Positions 35,501-47,090 of a stretch of 64,000 nt of DNA are shown here, piece by piece. The stretch comes from Pyronema omphalodes (taxonomy: Eukaryota > Ascomycota > Pezizomycetes > Pezizales > Pyronemataceae), in the NCBI GenBank assembly GCA_024516155.1, contig JAJJXM010000014.1, positions 124,001-188,000 of the forward strand, written 5' to 3'. The notes under the pieces are model-generated. The model searched no databases. It worked only from the letters and a program-made list of their open reading frames with translations, and was not told the origin of the DNA. The position numbers and the translations under genes were made by a program. The number at the start of each line of letters is the position of its first letter. Position 1 is the first letter of the stretch.

Positions 35501-38500
35501 CATCATTGATGACGAGACGTCCACTGTTCGTCTTGTTCACAAATCTCTGCACGACTACCTGACGAAATTACACGATAACGGCGACATATTTCCGAATGGC
35601 CACATCGAAATAGCTTATGCATGTCTGCAATACATGTGCTTCAACGATGATCGACACAAAATGGACCCTACAGCTCCGGAAATCCCTTGGAATATTCGGG
35701 ATGGACGCATAGCGAGGTTCTGCCTTCTCGATTATGCAGTCAACAACTTCGGGCACCACCTAAGGGATAAGAGTGTATGCGCAGCCGATATGATTCATGC
35801 ATTTTTTCCCGATATAATAAATATGGATCGTATCTCGACAGGATGTCGTTCGAACTTTCTATCTCCGTTTGATACACTGCGTGTTGAGGGATACAGTGCC
35901 AAACATGAATATATTTCCACCAGCCAAACCCATCTTCGCTTACAGTTTGCCATCTGCTGTGGCTTAGAGAGTACTTTCATGAAACTCCTTCATACCTCAG
36001 GCCAAAACATTGATTATAATATCGGGTTGAGCGGTAGCACTATGTTATTACAGGCATCGAGAGCTGGGAATGTAGAGATTGTGCGTACTATATTGGCGAG
36101 GAACGTCTATGTAAACCTTGCAGATTTTTGTGACCGGTCTCCATTGTCATGGGCGTCCAAAAACGGCCACGAGTCAGTTGTGAAACTCCTTCTACAGGCA
36201 GATAGTATCGACATTAACTCAAAGGATACTGAAGGCTGCTGTGCGTTGTCATGGGCAATTAGAAATGGCCAAAATCCGGTGGTGAAACTGCTGCTACAGG
36301 CAGATGGTATCGACATCAACTCAAGGAACGATAGGGGTATGACTGCATTGTCATGGGCATGCAGATACGGCAACGATTCAGTTGTGAAGCTGCTCTTAAA
36401 GACCCACGGTATTGATATCAACTCGCAGGACAATCAAGGCCGCAGTGCGGCGTTATGGACATCGATACAGGGCCATGATTCGGTTGCGAAACCGCCGCTA
36501 CAGCCAGATGGTATCGACATCACCTCACCGGACTTCTGTGAAAACACTGCCTTGACGTTAGCAGCCCGATACGGCCACGATTCAGTTGTGAAGCTGCTCC
36601 TAAAAGTAGATGGTATCGACATCAACTCACATGATGCCAATGGAGATATTGCCTTCATCTTGGCATCCCAATACGGCCACGATTCAGTCGTGAAGCTACT
36701 CCTCCAGGTTGATGGTATCGACACGAAACTGAAGGACATTGAAGGCCGCAGTGCGTTGTTGTGGGCATCCAGAAACGGCCACGATAAAGTCGTGAAACTG
36801 CTGCTACAGGTTGATGGTATCGACATCAACTCACATGATGCCAATAGAGACACTGCCTTCACGTTGGCATCCAAATACGGCCACGATTCAGTTGTGAAGC
36901 TGCTCCTACAGGTAGACCGTATCGATATCAACATAAAGAACCATGGCAACCGCACCGCCTTGTTGTGGGCATCCAGAAACGGACACGATGCAGTCGTGAA
37001 ATTGCTGCTACAGCTAGATGGTATCGACATCAACTCACGTGATGCGCATGGAGACACAGCCTTGACGTTGGCATCCCGATACGCCCACGATTCAGTTGTG
37101 ACGCTCATCCTACAGGTAGATGGTATCGACATCAACTCAAAGGACGATGGCGACCGCACGGCGTTGTTCTGGGCATCCAGAAACGGACACGATGCAGTCG
37201 TGAAACTGCTGCTACAGCTAGATGGTATCGACATCAACTCACATGATGCCAATAGAGACACTGCCTTCACGTTGGCATCCCAATACGGCCACGATTCAGT
37301 TGTGAAGCTGCTCCTACAGGTAGACCGTATCGATATCAACATAAAGAACCATGGCAACCGCACCGCCTTGTTGTGGGCATCCAGAAACGGACACGATGCA
37401 GTCGTGAAATTGCTGCTACAGCTAGATGGTATCGACATCAACTCACGTGATGCGCATGGAGACACAGCCTTGACGTTGGCATCCCGATACGCCCACGATT
37501 CAGTTGTGACGCTCATCCTACAGGTAGATGGTATTGACATCAACTCAAAGGACGATGGCGACCGCACGGCGTTGTTCTGGGCATCCAGAAACGGACACGA
37601 TGCAGTCGTGAAACTGCTGCTACAGCTAGATGGTATCGACATCAACTCACATGATGCCAATAGAGACACTGCCTTCACGTTGGCATCCCAATACGGCCAC
37701 GATTCAGTTGTGAAGCTGCTCCTACAGGTAGAGGGTATCGACATCAACTCAAAGGACGATGGCGACCGCACGGCGTTGTTGTGGGCATCCCGATACGGCC
37801 ACAATTCCGTTGTAAAGCTTCTCCTACAAGTAGAGGGTATCGACATCAACTCACATGATGCCAATGGAGACACTGCCTTGACGTTGGCATCCCTTTACGG
37901 CCACGATTCGATTCTGAAGCTGCTCCTCCAGGTAGATGGTATCGACATCAACTCACATGATGCCAATGGAGACACTGCCTTGATGTTGGCATCCCTGTAC
38001 GGCCACTATTCAGTTGTGAAGCTGCTCCTACAGGTAGAGGGTATCGACATCAACTCAAAGGACGATGGCGACCGCACGGCGTTGTTGTGGGCATCCCGAT
38101 ACGGCCACAATTCCGTTGTAAAGCTTCTCCTACAAGTAGAGGGTATCGACATCAACTCACATGATGCCAATGGAGACACTGCCTTGATGTTGGCATCCCT
38201 ATACGGCCGCGATTCAGTTGTAAAGCTGCTCCTGCAGGTAGATGGTATCGAAATCAACTCAAAGGACGATAACGACTGCACGGCGTTGTTGTGGGCATTC
38301 AGAAATGGCCACGATGCAGTCGTGAAGCAGATCCTACAGGTAGATGGTATCGACATCAACTCACGTGATGCCCATGGAGACACTGCCTTGTCGTTGCCAT
38401 CGCTATACGGCCAGGATTCATTTATGAAGCTGCTCTTACCCACACACGATATTGAAATCAACTCGAACGACAATGATGACCTCAGTGCGTTGTCATGGGC

Positions 38501-38633
38501 ATACGACAATTCTCATTATTCAAATGAACGCCTTCTTATTGCAGATGGGGCTATCGATGACCCTACAGTTGAATACCGGCGGCGCGAAATCCTTTCAGGG
38601 GCGCGCAGAATGGATAGGATTGCATTTCATTAG
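32517..38633 (+). CDS. NLR2: hydrolase-NACHT-ankyrin STAND protein with expanded repeats
   Basis: Eight exons (32517-33028, 33097-33322, 33420-33479, 33537-33815, 33885-34116, 34165-34378, 34437-35036, 35150-38633) join to an intact 1868-residue frame. All seven introns sit where they do in NLR1 and are nearly the same length (68, 97, 57, 69, 48, 58, 113 bp). Domains: RRM-like start (~25-100), SesB-type alpha/beta hydrolase with GHSLG nucleophile Ser258, NACHT with P-loop GNPGAGKS (498-505) and Walker B FYVCIDALDECSD (600-612), FFTTRP, a helical linker, then about 24 ankyrin repeats of 34 residues from ~1015 to the end. The repeat consensus is GHDSVVKLLLQVDGIDINS plus a variable loop. Fungal NLRs of this build are candidate allorecognition or defence receptors; the signal sensed and the lipid or ester substrate are unknown. 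Confidence 0.92.
36833..37648 (+). repeat. 408-bp tandem duplication of four ankyrin units in NLR2
   Basis: Bases 36833-37240 and 37241-37648 are the same four-repeat block (units 9-12 and 13-16). I count two differences: AAATAC/CAATAC, which gives the only residue change, Lys/Gln, and a silent GGTATC/GGTATT. A further three-unit block (units 17-19 and 20-22, roughly 37690-38300) is duplicated with slightly more change. Confidence 0.9.
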
Positions 38634-40360
38634 TATTATTCGAATCTCATGATAGATATCAGCACAGCTGAATAAATACGGGATAGGTGGCGGAATGTTT
38701 GGTGTTTGTCTAGCGCTGTGCTGAGGAAGCAATGTTTTCTCCTGCAGGGTGTCAGGGATTTTCATTCCTTATTTCTGTTCCTATTCTTCCCCCGTGATTA
38801 TGAGTGTTACATAGTTTCTTTTTATTCATTTGTTTATCAGTTTTATCTATTCCATAAATATAATTTTACCTGAGCTCAAAATTTTGTTCCGTGTGATATT
38901 CTGTAAATCGTTGTGTTGGCAAAGCCACCGGAATCAATCGTCCGTCCCTCAGCCTTCCTGCTTTCCTGCGGAACCACACATCAACCTATTGCTGAACTTC
39001 AATATCACGTATCATCATTTGCCATTTCTGTTTTCTAGAGTATGTCTGCCCCGACGTTTGATCGTAAGGCCTATAGGTTTGTAAAGGCTACTGGATAGTG
39101 GGACCAACAGAGGTGCCACCCGTGGAATGCAATTGAAATTTCCACTAGCACTTGGGAGCCAATGATAGCGAGTCAATTCTTGAATTCTAAAAGCCCCAGA
39201 CGTCAAAATGAATGTATCTTCAGCGATTTGGTATACGCGCTTGGTAGGTTGGACCTAGGCATGCGGTCCGGAGAAAACGGCGGTATTTCACTATATGATA
39301 CTATGTATAAAAGCTTTGAAATTGTCACATTAGAACCCACTGCACGCCTACCAAACGGTTATTTCTACCCATTTTTCCAGTGTCCCCTGCGGTCCGTTCA
39401 GTTGAGTCCGGACCTCAAAGGACGAGGAAAATGCCATTTAATACCGTGTATGTTATCTTGTATTCGTTGTCCACTATCTTGTACTTCTCTTTAATCTCAT
39501 TTCTTCTGTTTCATTCAGGAGAAATCAGGTTGCCAAAACTGAAGATTAGCTGCAAGGTCAGCTTGTTTTGTTTTATTTAAGGGGATCGTGAGACTCGAAA
39601 GACATGCTGGAGTTGAGTGCGAATTCAGATTCAAAACTGTGTAGACTGGGTCATTGATTCTCTTTTTATCTCTCGTTGTCTTCTTGTAGAAGACCGTAAC
39701 AACGTTTACATGCACATCAACTCGGTGGATGTTTTTGTGAACAAATATATGTTAACTGCATCATACGTTCCCATTTGGCCTGTCAATCAATTCAAACGAG
39801 AAGAACCAGATACATGTAGGTCATTAACACGGCACTTCTGTACTCCTCTTCTTTCTTGTGTTTTCCACGATCTTTCCGCAGATTTCACTAGATTTCACAT
39901 TCAACACATTCTTTTTCTCTTTTATTTCTCTTCCCACATGTATTCCCTTCAACGACAAACCACCTCCGAAAACCAAAAGCCAAGCTTCAAGCTTCCAACT
40001 TCCAGCTTTCCGCGTTTTGCTCACGTAGAATAAAATCCTTCATGAATCACTAAACTTCCCTCTTCTCCCTGCCCTCGGCTCTGCCCAACCCTGTTACCTC
40101 TTTGAAACCTACAAACCCACAAGCTCCTACAAAACAATAACAATAAAACAGAACTTCTGTAAACATTCTACATTACCGAAAGTCCAAATACCCCATATCT
40201 TTACCATCTCAACGCCACAAAAAACCACAAGAAAGGACAACAATATTCAAGTAATAATAAAAAGACCTGTCGACGCTCACTCAAACTAACCTGAATATGG
40301 CGTCCCGAAGAAAAAAAAGGCACACAGAAAACATGTAAAGAATCTGAACACAGCACACAT
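38634..40360 (+). repeat. NLR2 3' flank, homologous to 41.8-44.3 kb
   Basis: Collinear with the sequence after the ankyrin fragment at 41824. Landmarks: CAGCACAG...GTGCTGTGCTGAGGAAG; GTGTTGGCAAAGCCACC; GTCTGCCCCGACGTT; GCCTATAGGTTTGTAA; ATTTCCACTAGC; CCCCAGACGTCAAA; ATAAAAGCTTTG; and near the end CCTGAATATGG with GGCACACAGA. Identity looks moderate, with indels. No gene is recognised inside it. Confidence 0.75.
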
Positions 40361-41407
40361 TGTCACGCTCTGGCAACCTCTGAAGCATTATCCGTTAATC
40401 CATCATATTTAAAATGCTTTCAGCAAAAGCGTTGCATACCAGTAATCCCCGCCCCCCCCCGCCCCCCGCCCCCCCTTGTCCGAAAAAAAAAAGAAATCAA
40501 AACACCAAGCAGGCATATCAGCCGAGTTACGAGCCATGACATTACTAGACCGTAATACCCCACGCCACTGTTTTCCGTGATCTCCTGTCATCATTCAATC
40601 ACTACTAACCTGTTAAACCCTCGTGGGATCAGCTACAGACAATGTGATAGGTCTTACTTATCTCAACTGCAGTTCTCTATTAATTCTCATATCCAATTCT
40701 CACTGTTCATCACTTCCACTCTCCCACTCTTCCACTCTTCTTCCCGCTTCCCGCTTTCTATCTTTCCATATTTTCCACATCCCTCATCTTTCCTCACCCC
40801 TCTTCCCCCTTCCATCCAAAATCACAAATCATCATACCCCGAACCCAAATCCAACTCTATGATATTCTTCAACCACCCTACATACCAGCTACCCTTTTAA
40901 CTTCATTCTAATTCCTGATACCGGCGTACATCCCATGAACACAACCAACGTCATGGCCGCGCCATTTTCATTGAGTTCCACAGGAAGCCGTTACTGTTAA
41001 TTATTTCGACAGTCTTTTCGTCTCATATACAGCGTTTGCAAAATCTAAACCCCTTTACAGATGGACGTTAATAGTTATAACATTATAAGAAATTGGTTGC
41101 TGTTGCTGTTGTGGGGGTTCTTTTTGGGTTGTGGAATGGAATGGGGGACGCCTTGATATAGCAGTGGAGGAAGGTTTACGATGTGAATGCTGGGTGTGCA
41201 AAGGTGATAGATGTTCCGGATGTCCCAATTTGCGGATGCTGCAGTAAACTCTGGATATCTCGTAAACTCGGTAAACCCCATAATACTCACCATGCATCAA
41301 ATCAAGATTAATTTCAGTAACAGCCGCGACAACCTGTGATGTATATTCGCCTCGCATTGTAAAAAACACTATCTACGCCATTTCGGATCCCAGGGTCCAG
41401 GGAAACG
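40361..41407. other. Intergenic, nothing recognised
   Basis: This separates the two copies of the duplicated flank. It contains a C-rich tract at about 40447-40475, pyrimidine-rich DNA and a TTGCTGTTGCTGTTG run near 41096. I see no gene. Confidence 0.4.
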
Positions 41408-41824
41408 TTGAGGGTAATATGGGTAGGCTTGCTGAGTGAGCCAGTATTGGCATCCGAACACAGCCACGACTCAGTTGTGAAGCTTCTCCTACAGGTAGAC
41501 GGTATCGACATCAACATGAGGAACGGTAGTGGCTATACTGCGTTATCATTGGCATCCAGATACGGCCACGATTCAGTTGTGAAGCTGCTTCTACAGGCAG
41601 ACGGTATTGACATCAACTCAAAAGACGATAGAGGCATGACTGCATTGTCATTGGCATCCAGATACGGCAAAAATTCAGTTGTGAAGCTGCTCCTACAGGC
41701 CGACGATATAGATATCCACTCGAAAAACAATGGTGGCCGCAGTGCATGGTCACAGGCATACAACAATGGTCATGATTCAACCGCACAGCTACTTATTGCA
41801 GCCGGGGCTATCGCTGATATCTGA
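41408..41824 (+). pseudogene. NLR 3' fragment: ankyrin-only open frame
   Basis: An uninterrupted frame of 138 codons. After about 17 unrelated residues it enters mid-repeat (ASEHSHDSVVKLLLQVDG) and carries about 3.5 ankyrin units and a C-terminal end (NNGHDSTAQLLIAAGAIADI) like that of NLR2 (YSNERLLIADGAIDD). Hydrolase and NACHT parts are missing; homology begins abruptly near 41447. It is the third NLR-family locus, most simply a truncated tandem duplicate. Because the frame is intact, a small ankyrin protein cannot be excluded. Confidence 0.7.
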
Positions 41825-44310
41825 GTTCGATACTGGACGCCCGTATCCTTGACCAATTCGGTTACAACAGATGTGTTTTCCTTTCAAAGGCATTTTTGGA
41901 ATCTCATGATGGGAATTAGCACAGAGAAATGAAGACAGGGTTGGTGGCAGAATATTCAGTGTTTGTGTGGTGCTGTGCTGAGGAAGGATTGTTTTCTTTT
42001 TCGATGTGTAAGAAGCTTTTTATTATTTATTTCTGTTCATAGTTGTCTCTGGTTATCATGAGTGTTTTGTAGTTTATTTTTATTTTTTTTTCCTTGAGCT
42101 GGAGATGTCGTTCGGTGTGATATGTTGTGAATCGGAGTGTTGGCAAGGCCACCAGAATAAATCACCGGTCTTTCAACCCTGCCCTCCTGTAAAACCGCAC
42201 ATTGGCCTATTACTAAACATAAATATCTCGTATTGCCGTCCACCGTTTCTGTTTTTTAGACTTTGTCTGCCCTGACGTTCAATAGTATGTCCTATAGGTT
42301 TATAACGGCTTTTGGATAGTGGGCCCGATACAGATGTCACTCGCGGAACGCAATTGAGATTTCCACTAGCGCAGGGGCTTCGAATATAGCCAGTCAACTG
42401 ATGAAAGCTTAAATCCCCAGACGTCAAACCGCATGTATCTTCAGCAGTTTTCCATCCGCACTGGGTAGGTCGAACACAAGGATGCGGTTCGAAAGCAACG
42501 GCGTTATTTTTTTCTAATACATTATACTATACATAAAAGCTTTGGAATTGTCATATCAAATAAACTTCACGGTTGACAGATGGTGATTGCTACTCTTTCT
42601 ACCCTTTCTTCCGATTTTCCGCAAGGTCAGTCCGGTTTCACCAGGAGTTCATACTGTAAGGAATAGACCTTTTGATACCATGTATGTTATCCAGCATGTT
42701 TACTCGCCCCCTTAACCAGTATCTTTCATCTATTCTATTCCGGTGAAATCAGGAAACCAGAATCGAGTGGATAGCAGCAAGAAGAGGTGTTTTTTTTTCT
42801 TGTAAGGGAAGTGAGAGACATCGAGAGACCATGAGGGATCTCAGTACGAATTCATATTTCAACACTGGGTGATTGGCGTTTATTCTCTCTATCTTCTGTA
42901 TGTAGTTGATTGCTGTCTTTATCTATGTTAGATGTTTAGGTGCCTTATCTCGTGGTCTTGTAGGGTAGTGATCGCGATGGCTTTCTATCTTGGTCTCGCT
43001 GGATCCTTTCTCTTTTCTCTCTTCTCTCTGGTCTTCTCTTTCTCCTTCTCTCCCATTTCTCGCTTTTCCCTCCTCCCCCCTCCCCCAGGGCCCCCTCATA
43101 GAAAGATCGATAATACCATCCACATACACACCAACCCGAAGTTTAGTTTTCCAAGAAACATGAATATCCCCATCATACCATCCTACCATCCTACCAGCAT
43201 GTTATCCCATCAACAATCTAACCAAACAAAACAAAACAAAACAAAACAAAACAAAATGAAACAAAATGAAACAAAATGAAACGAAACGAAAAGAAACGAA
43301 AAGAAACGAAAAGAAACGAACTGAAACTAAATATACATATATTTACACCCCGTATATCTTATTAATCCAGCACTCCTCCACTCTTTGCTCTCCACTCTTT
43401 GCTCTTCATAAGGTTTCCTCTTTGATGTTTTTCCCTTTTTCACAAGATATCCCTCCTCACCTGATTTCACCAGATATCACTGGATTTAATCTTTTCTTTC
43501 TTCCGTTTCTTCCTTCGTTCTTTTCTTCCTTTGTTCTTATGTTCTTTCCCCTTTTTATTTTCTTTCCCCTTTTTCTTTGCGTCGTCACCTTCGAATTAAA
43601 TTCTTTAAACCAGAAACTACTTCCAAAGACCAAAAGCTAAAATAAAAAGGGCATTCTTCAATTCTTGCATTCTTCAACATTCCTCTACATGTATTCTACA
43701 TTCTACATAAACCCCCTTGGCAAAAAAAAAAAAAAAAAAACAAGTAAAAAAAACAAGTAAAAAAGAAAAAGATCTCACAAACTCCAAGTTCCCCAAAGAA
43801 GCGAATCAAAAAGCCAAAATCTCTAATCGATATATATAGCCACGATAACATAATCTAAGTCAAAACAACATCAAAAGGCGAACATTATAAACATCTCCAT
43901 TCTCGATTCTAGCTTCTAACTGCTCGATTCTAGCTTCTAACTTCTCATTTCTCGCTCTCTTAAAATAAGTTAAATTTCTCTAAAAATCTTTCTTAGATGA
44001 CCGAACTCCGCTCTCTCCGTTTCCCCTCGGCCTTGCACAACTCGGTTTCCTCTTAAGAAACCTACTAACCTACAATCCTAAAAGCTCCTAAATAATATAA
44101 CAGATCTTCTCCGAATCTTCCCCATCTCCAAAGCTCCAAATCTTCACCATCTTAATGCCACAAAAAAAAAACACAAGAAATCAAAAACAACAATAAAGTA
44201 ATGATATAAAAAAAAACATATCTCGCCGCTAACCCAACCAAACCTAAAATATGGTATCAAAAACAAAAAAAGCACACAGACAATATATAAAGAAAATGGA
44301 CATTAAAAAC
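41825..44310 (+). repeat. Second copy of NLR 3' flank
   Basis: Follows the ankyrin fragment and is collinear with 38634-40360, ending near CCTAAAATATGG and AGCACACAGACAA. It is about 0.75 kb longer than that copy; the excess seems to lie mainly around 42930-43430, which includes a CT-rich stretch and the (CAAAA)n array. No gene recognised. Confidence 0.7.
43226..43320 (+). repeat. (CAAAA)n / (AAACGAAAAG)n array
   Basis: AAACAAAACAAAA units grade into ATGAAACAAA and then AAACGAAAAG units. It sits inside the extra segment of the second flank copy. Confidence 0.8.
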
Positions 44311-44687
44311 CACAAAAAAAAAAAAACAACAAAGACAAAAAAGGGAATCCATAAAAAATAGTTAATAAATGACGGTAACAATAATAATAAAAAATAACAA
44401 AGGAAATATTCGTGAAATAATGCTTGGTATCTTCTGCGCCTTTGCCTTTGTTTGTGAGGCTGTTGCTTTGTGGCTCTGTTCTGTCGTATGGGGGTATCGA
44501 GTACGGAGGAGGTTTCGCCTCCTTTGGCTGTCTTATATCTGCCTCCTCACCTTCCCCTACCCCTCCTCAACGCTCTCTATCATAAATCTTCACTCCCCCC
44601 TTCCTTTAATCTTTGGCCCAAAATCGGACCCTCAATAATAACCCAACCGGGCCCCAAGTTCCCCGTCTAGAGAACTCAGCACCACCC
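44311..44687. other. Intergenic, kinase 3' region
   Basis: A-rich at first, then mixed. I see no gene; it probably holds the kinase 3' untranslated region. Confidence 0.4.
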
Positions 44688-47090
44688 CTACGCAATGACG
44701 ACTCTTGCGCCTTCCCTTCCCAATACACCTCTCTCCAACGGTTTCGGACTAGCTGCTCTTCCCTTCCTCTTCATGAAACCCAGCATTCCCCCCGGCTTCG
44801 GTCTCTGTACCGTACTACTCTTATCCGCCAAACTTGACCAACTTCCCGCCTCATCCAAAACCATCTGTACCCCACCTGAAACTGATTCGTTTCTAGTTCC
44901 TGGACCACCCATCTGTCTCATATGTTGCTGCTGACCTTGCGTATCCCCGGAGTTGACGGTTGATAAACGATCTGCTTCCATATCTAAGGGCGGACTACCC
45001 GCCTGTGATGGGGGTGATCCAACAAAGTTTCCTGAACGCTGGGTGATGTTGGTGCTGACGGCTTGGCCGATGGCGAGGGAGTTGCCGACAGGGGGACAGC
45101 CTACAGGAGGACAGCCGGTTGCAGAAGTTCCGTCTGGGTTAATTTCAGATCGAGGGGGGTTCATTGATGGGCGGGCAATTTCAGGTGGAAGTTGTCCTTG
45201 AGGATAGGCGGAGGAGTCAAGCGGACGGTCGTAGCTGTTGTTCGTCAGTTTCATCGACAATCACTCGTAACTGGAGTTACATACGCAACTGTAGTATAAT
45301 CGAAAGGCTCAAAAAGAGTTTCAATCATCTTATGCAATTCCTCCTCCCTGATCTCCTGAGCCGTGGCATCCTCCTTCAACTTATCTCTTGGCTTCTGCCT
45401 TCTCGCCCTTGCTTCCAGGGGTGCTTCTTCCAGCAACAACTCCTCCAAATCATAAGTAGCATCAAAATTCGTCTTCTCACTACTCGGCACAAATACGGGG
45501 GGAATTTCCTTCCGTTCTAAAGCAGCAAAATCAATCTCATCAAAGAAAGGATGTTGAGTAAAAGTATGAAAGCCAGCAGCACCGAGTCTTTCTTCTCTGT
45601 TCGGGGTTAGAAGTTTTCGGCATGCGTCCATACAACGAGTTGATACGGGGGGGTTGGTGACGGGCCAGCGCGGTTGCGCTTTGATGATTTCTGCTGATAG
45701 AGCCTCGTGTGTATCCGCGATGAATGGGCGCTTGCCGTAGATGCATTCGTAAAATACTACGCCTAATGACCACCAATCCACTTCGGTTGTGTAGCCAACT
45801 CCGGAATATACTTCGGGGGCTAGGTAGGCGAGGGTACCAGATTTGCTGGTTAGTTGCCGGTCGGCGTGGAGTTCTGAGGCTACGTTCTAAGGGTTTGTCA
45901 GCGGGGAGAACGAGGAAGGCCCCGGGACAACTGTAGTCGGGAAAAAGCCCCAGTGACCCAGGGCAGGGAGGGGGATGATTACAAAATCGGCCAAATGTAC
46001 ATGTCCCTCAGAATCCAATAGAATGTTATCGGGTTTCACATCTCTGTGAACAATCTTTTTGCTGTGGATATAAACGAGTGCACACGCTAATTCTGACATC
46101 CAGAAACGGATTGCTTCTTCTGTGAAGGTTTTGCGGGTAATGTGGAAACGGAGATCACCTCCGTTCATCAGATCTACTACCAAGTATCTATTAGGATGTT
46201 AGAAAAGTTCCCAAAAGGCGGTTAAGCGGTTGCCATTGACTCGGCGGTTAATTGGGCAATGAATGTTGGCATTCGATGGAATGGGAAAGAGAGGCGTACA
46301 GATACTCCACATCCTGGAAAGAATACCGCAAGTTACATAAAAACGGATGATTTAACTGTTCAAGCATTCTTCGTTCTCTGATGATATTCCTAACACTTTC
46401 CGAGCGAACCACTGATGCATGTCAGCCAATGAAATCCAAATAACTAATCAATCCATCGAATCCACGTTGCCTCGTATCTGCTATCTGCGTTGTAGTCGCA
46501 TCGCATCGCATCGCATCTGTAGCACGTGGCATGGAGCGAAGTCGGTGTAAAGCCCGAAGACCGTAGACTGAAGCTCGAAATTCGCAGCGCTGGTTCAATT
46601 GCATTGCAGATTCGGCGGCCTTAGACTCCTTTGGATCCTCCAACCCACAATCGTAAAAGAAGGGAAACCAACCTTCATCTTTCCTAATATATTTCAACGC
46701 AAAAGTCAATCCTGTGTCTTTCCTTTCCACAATTCTAACTTTTCCAAACGCTCCTTTTCCCACAACTCGTAGTAATCGGAAATGGTTCAAGTTCACTATG
46801 TGGGTCTTGTCAGCTTTTTATTTTCTCATTGCCACCTCGTGTTGCTTCCATGCGCGCCCGTAATCCCCGCTGCAAATCGGGTAGGTGAGAAGTAGAAGTC
46901 CCAAGTCCATAAACTCCACAGCCCAGCAAACCAAGACCGGAAAACTTCGGACAACCACATTACCCCGGGCATTCGGAAGCAAAAACAAGCGCGTTGTCGG
47001 AAGTAGCAAATGTCGTAGTAGAAGTACGAGAAGTAGGAGAAACAAACCCTCATCTGTAAACACCACTGGCTTTCCATTAGAATTTCCCAT
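44688..47090 (-). CDS. Ser/Thr protein kinase, STK32/YANK-like AGC family
   Basis: Six exons (47090-47048, 46795-46673, 46411-46300, 46187-45983, 45886-45285, 45234-44688) join to 543 residues. The start MGNSNGKPV has Gly2 and resembles the N-myristoylated N-terminus of STK32 (YANK) kinases. Kinase motifs: GKGAFGKV (27-34), catalytic Lys49 in ALKYI, HRD Asp142 in VHRDVKPDN, metal-binding Asp160 in DFN (not DFG), activation loop [13 protein letters not shown], and [11 protein letters not shown]. The catalytic domain is followed by the [17 protein letters not shown] tail typical of the group, then a proline/serine/glycine-rich, likely disordered end with a direct repeat ([11 protein letters not shown]). 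The intron between exons 2 and 3 is unusually long (261 bp). Probably a membrane-tethered signalling kinase; substrates are unknown. Confidence 0.9.

Noticed and set aside
36434..37873. 479-codon minus-strand open frame across the NLR2 repeats
   Set aside because: It is the antisense shadow of the 102-bp ankyrin period (multiple of three), with repetitive serine-rich translation; NLR2 explains it.
43266..43640. Lysine/threonine then phenylalanine-rich frame
   Set aside because: Translation of the CAAAA array and a pyrimidine tract inside a duplicated noncoding flank.
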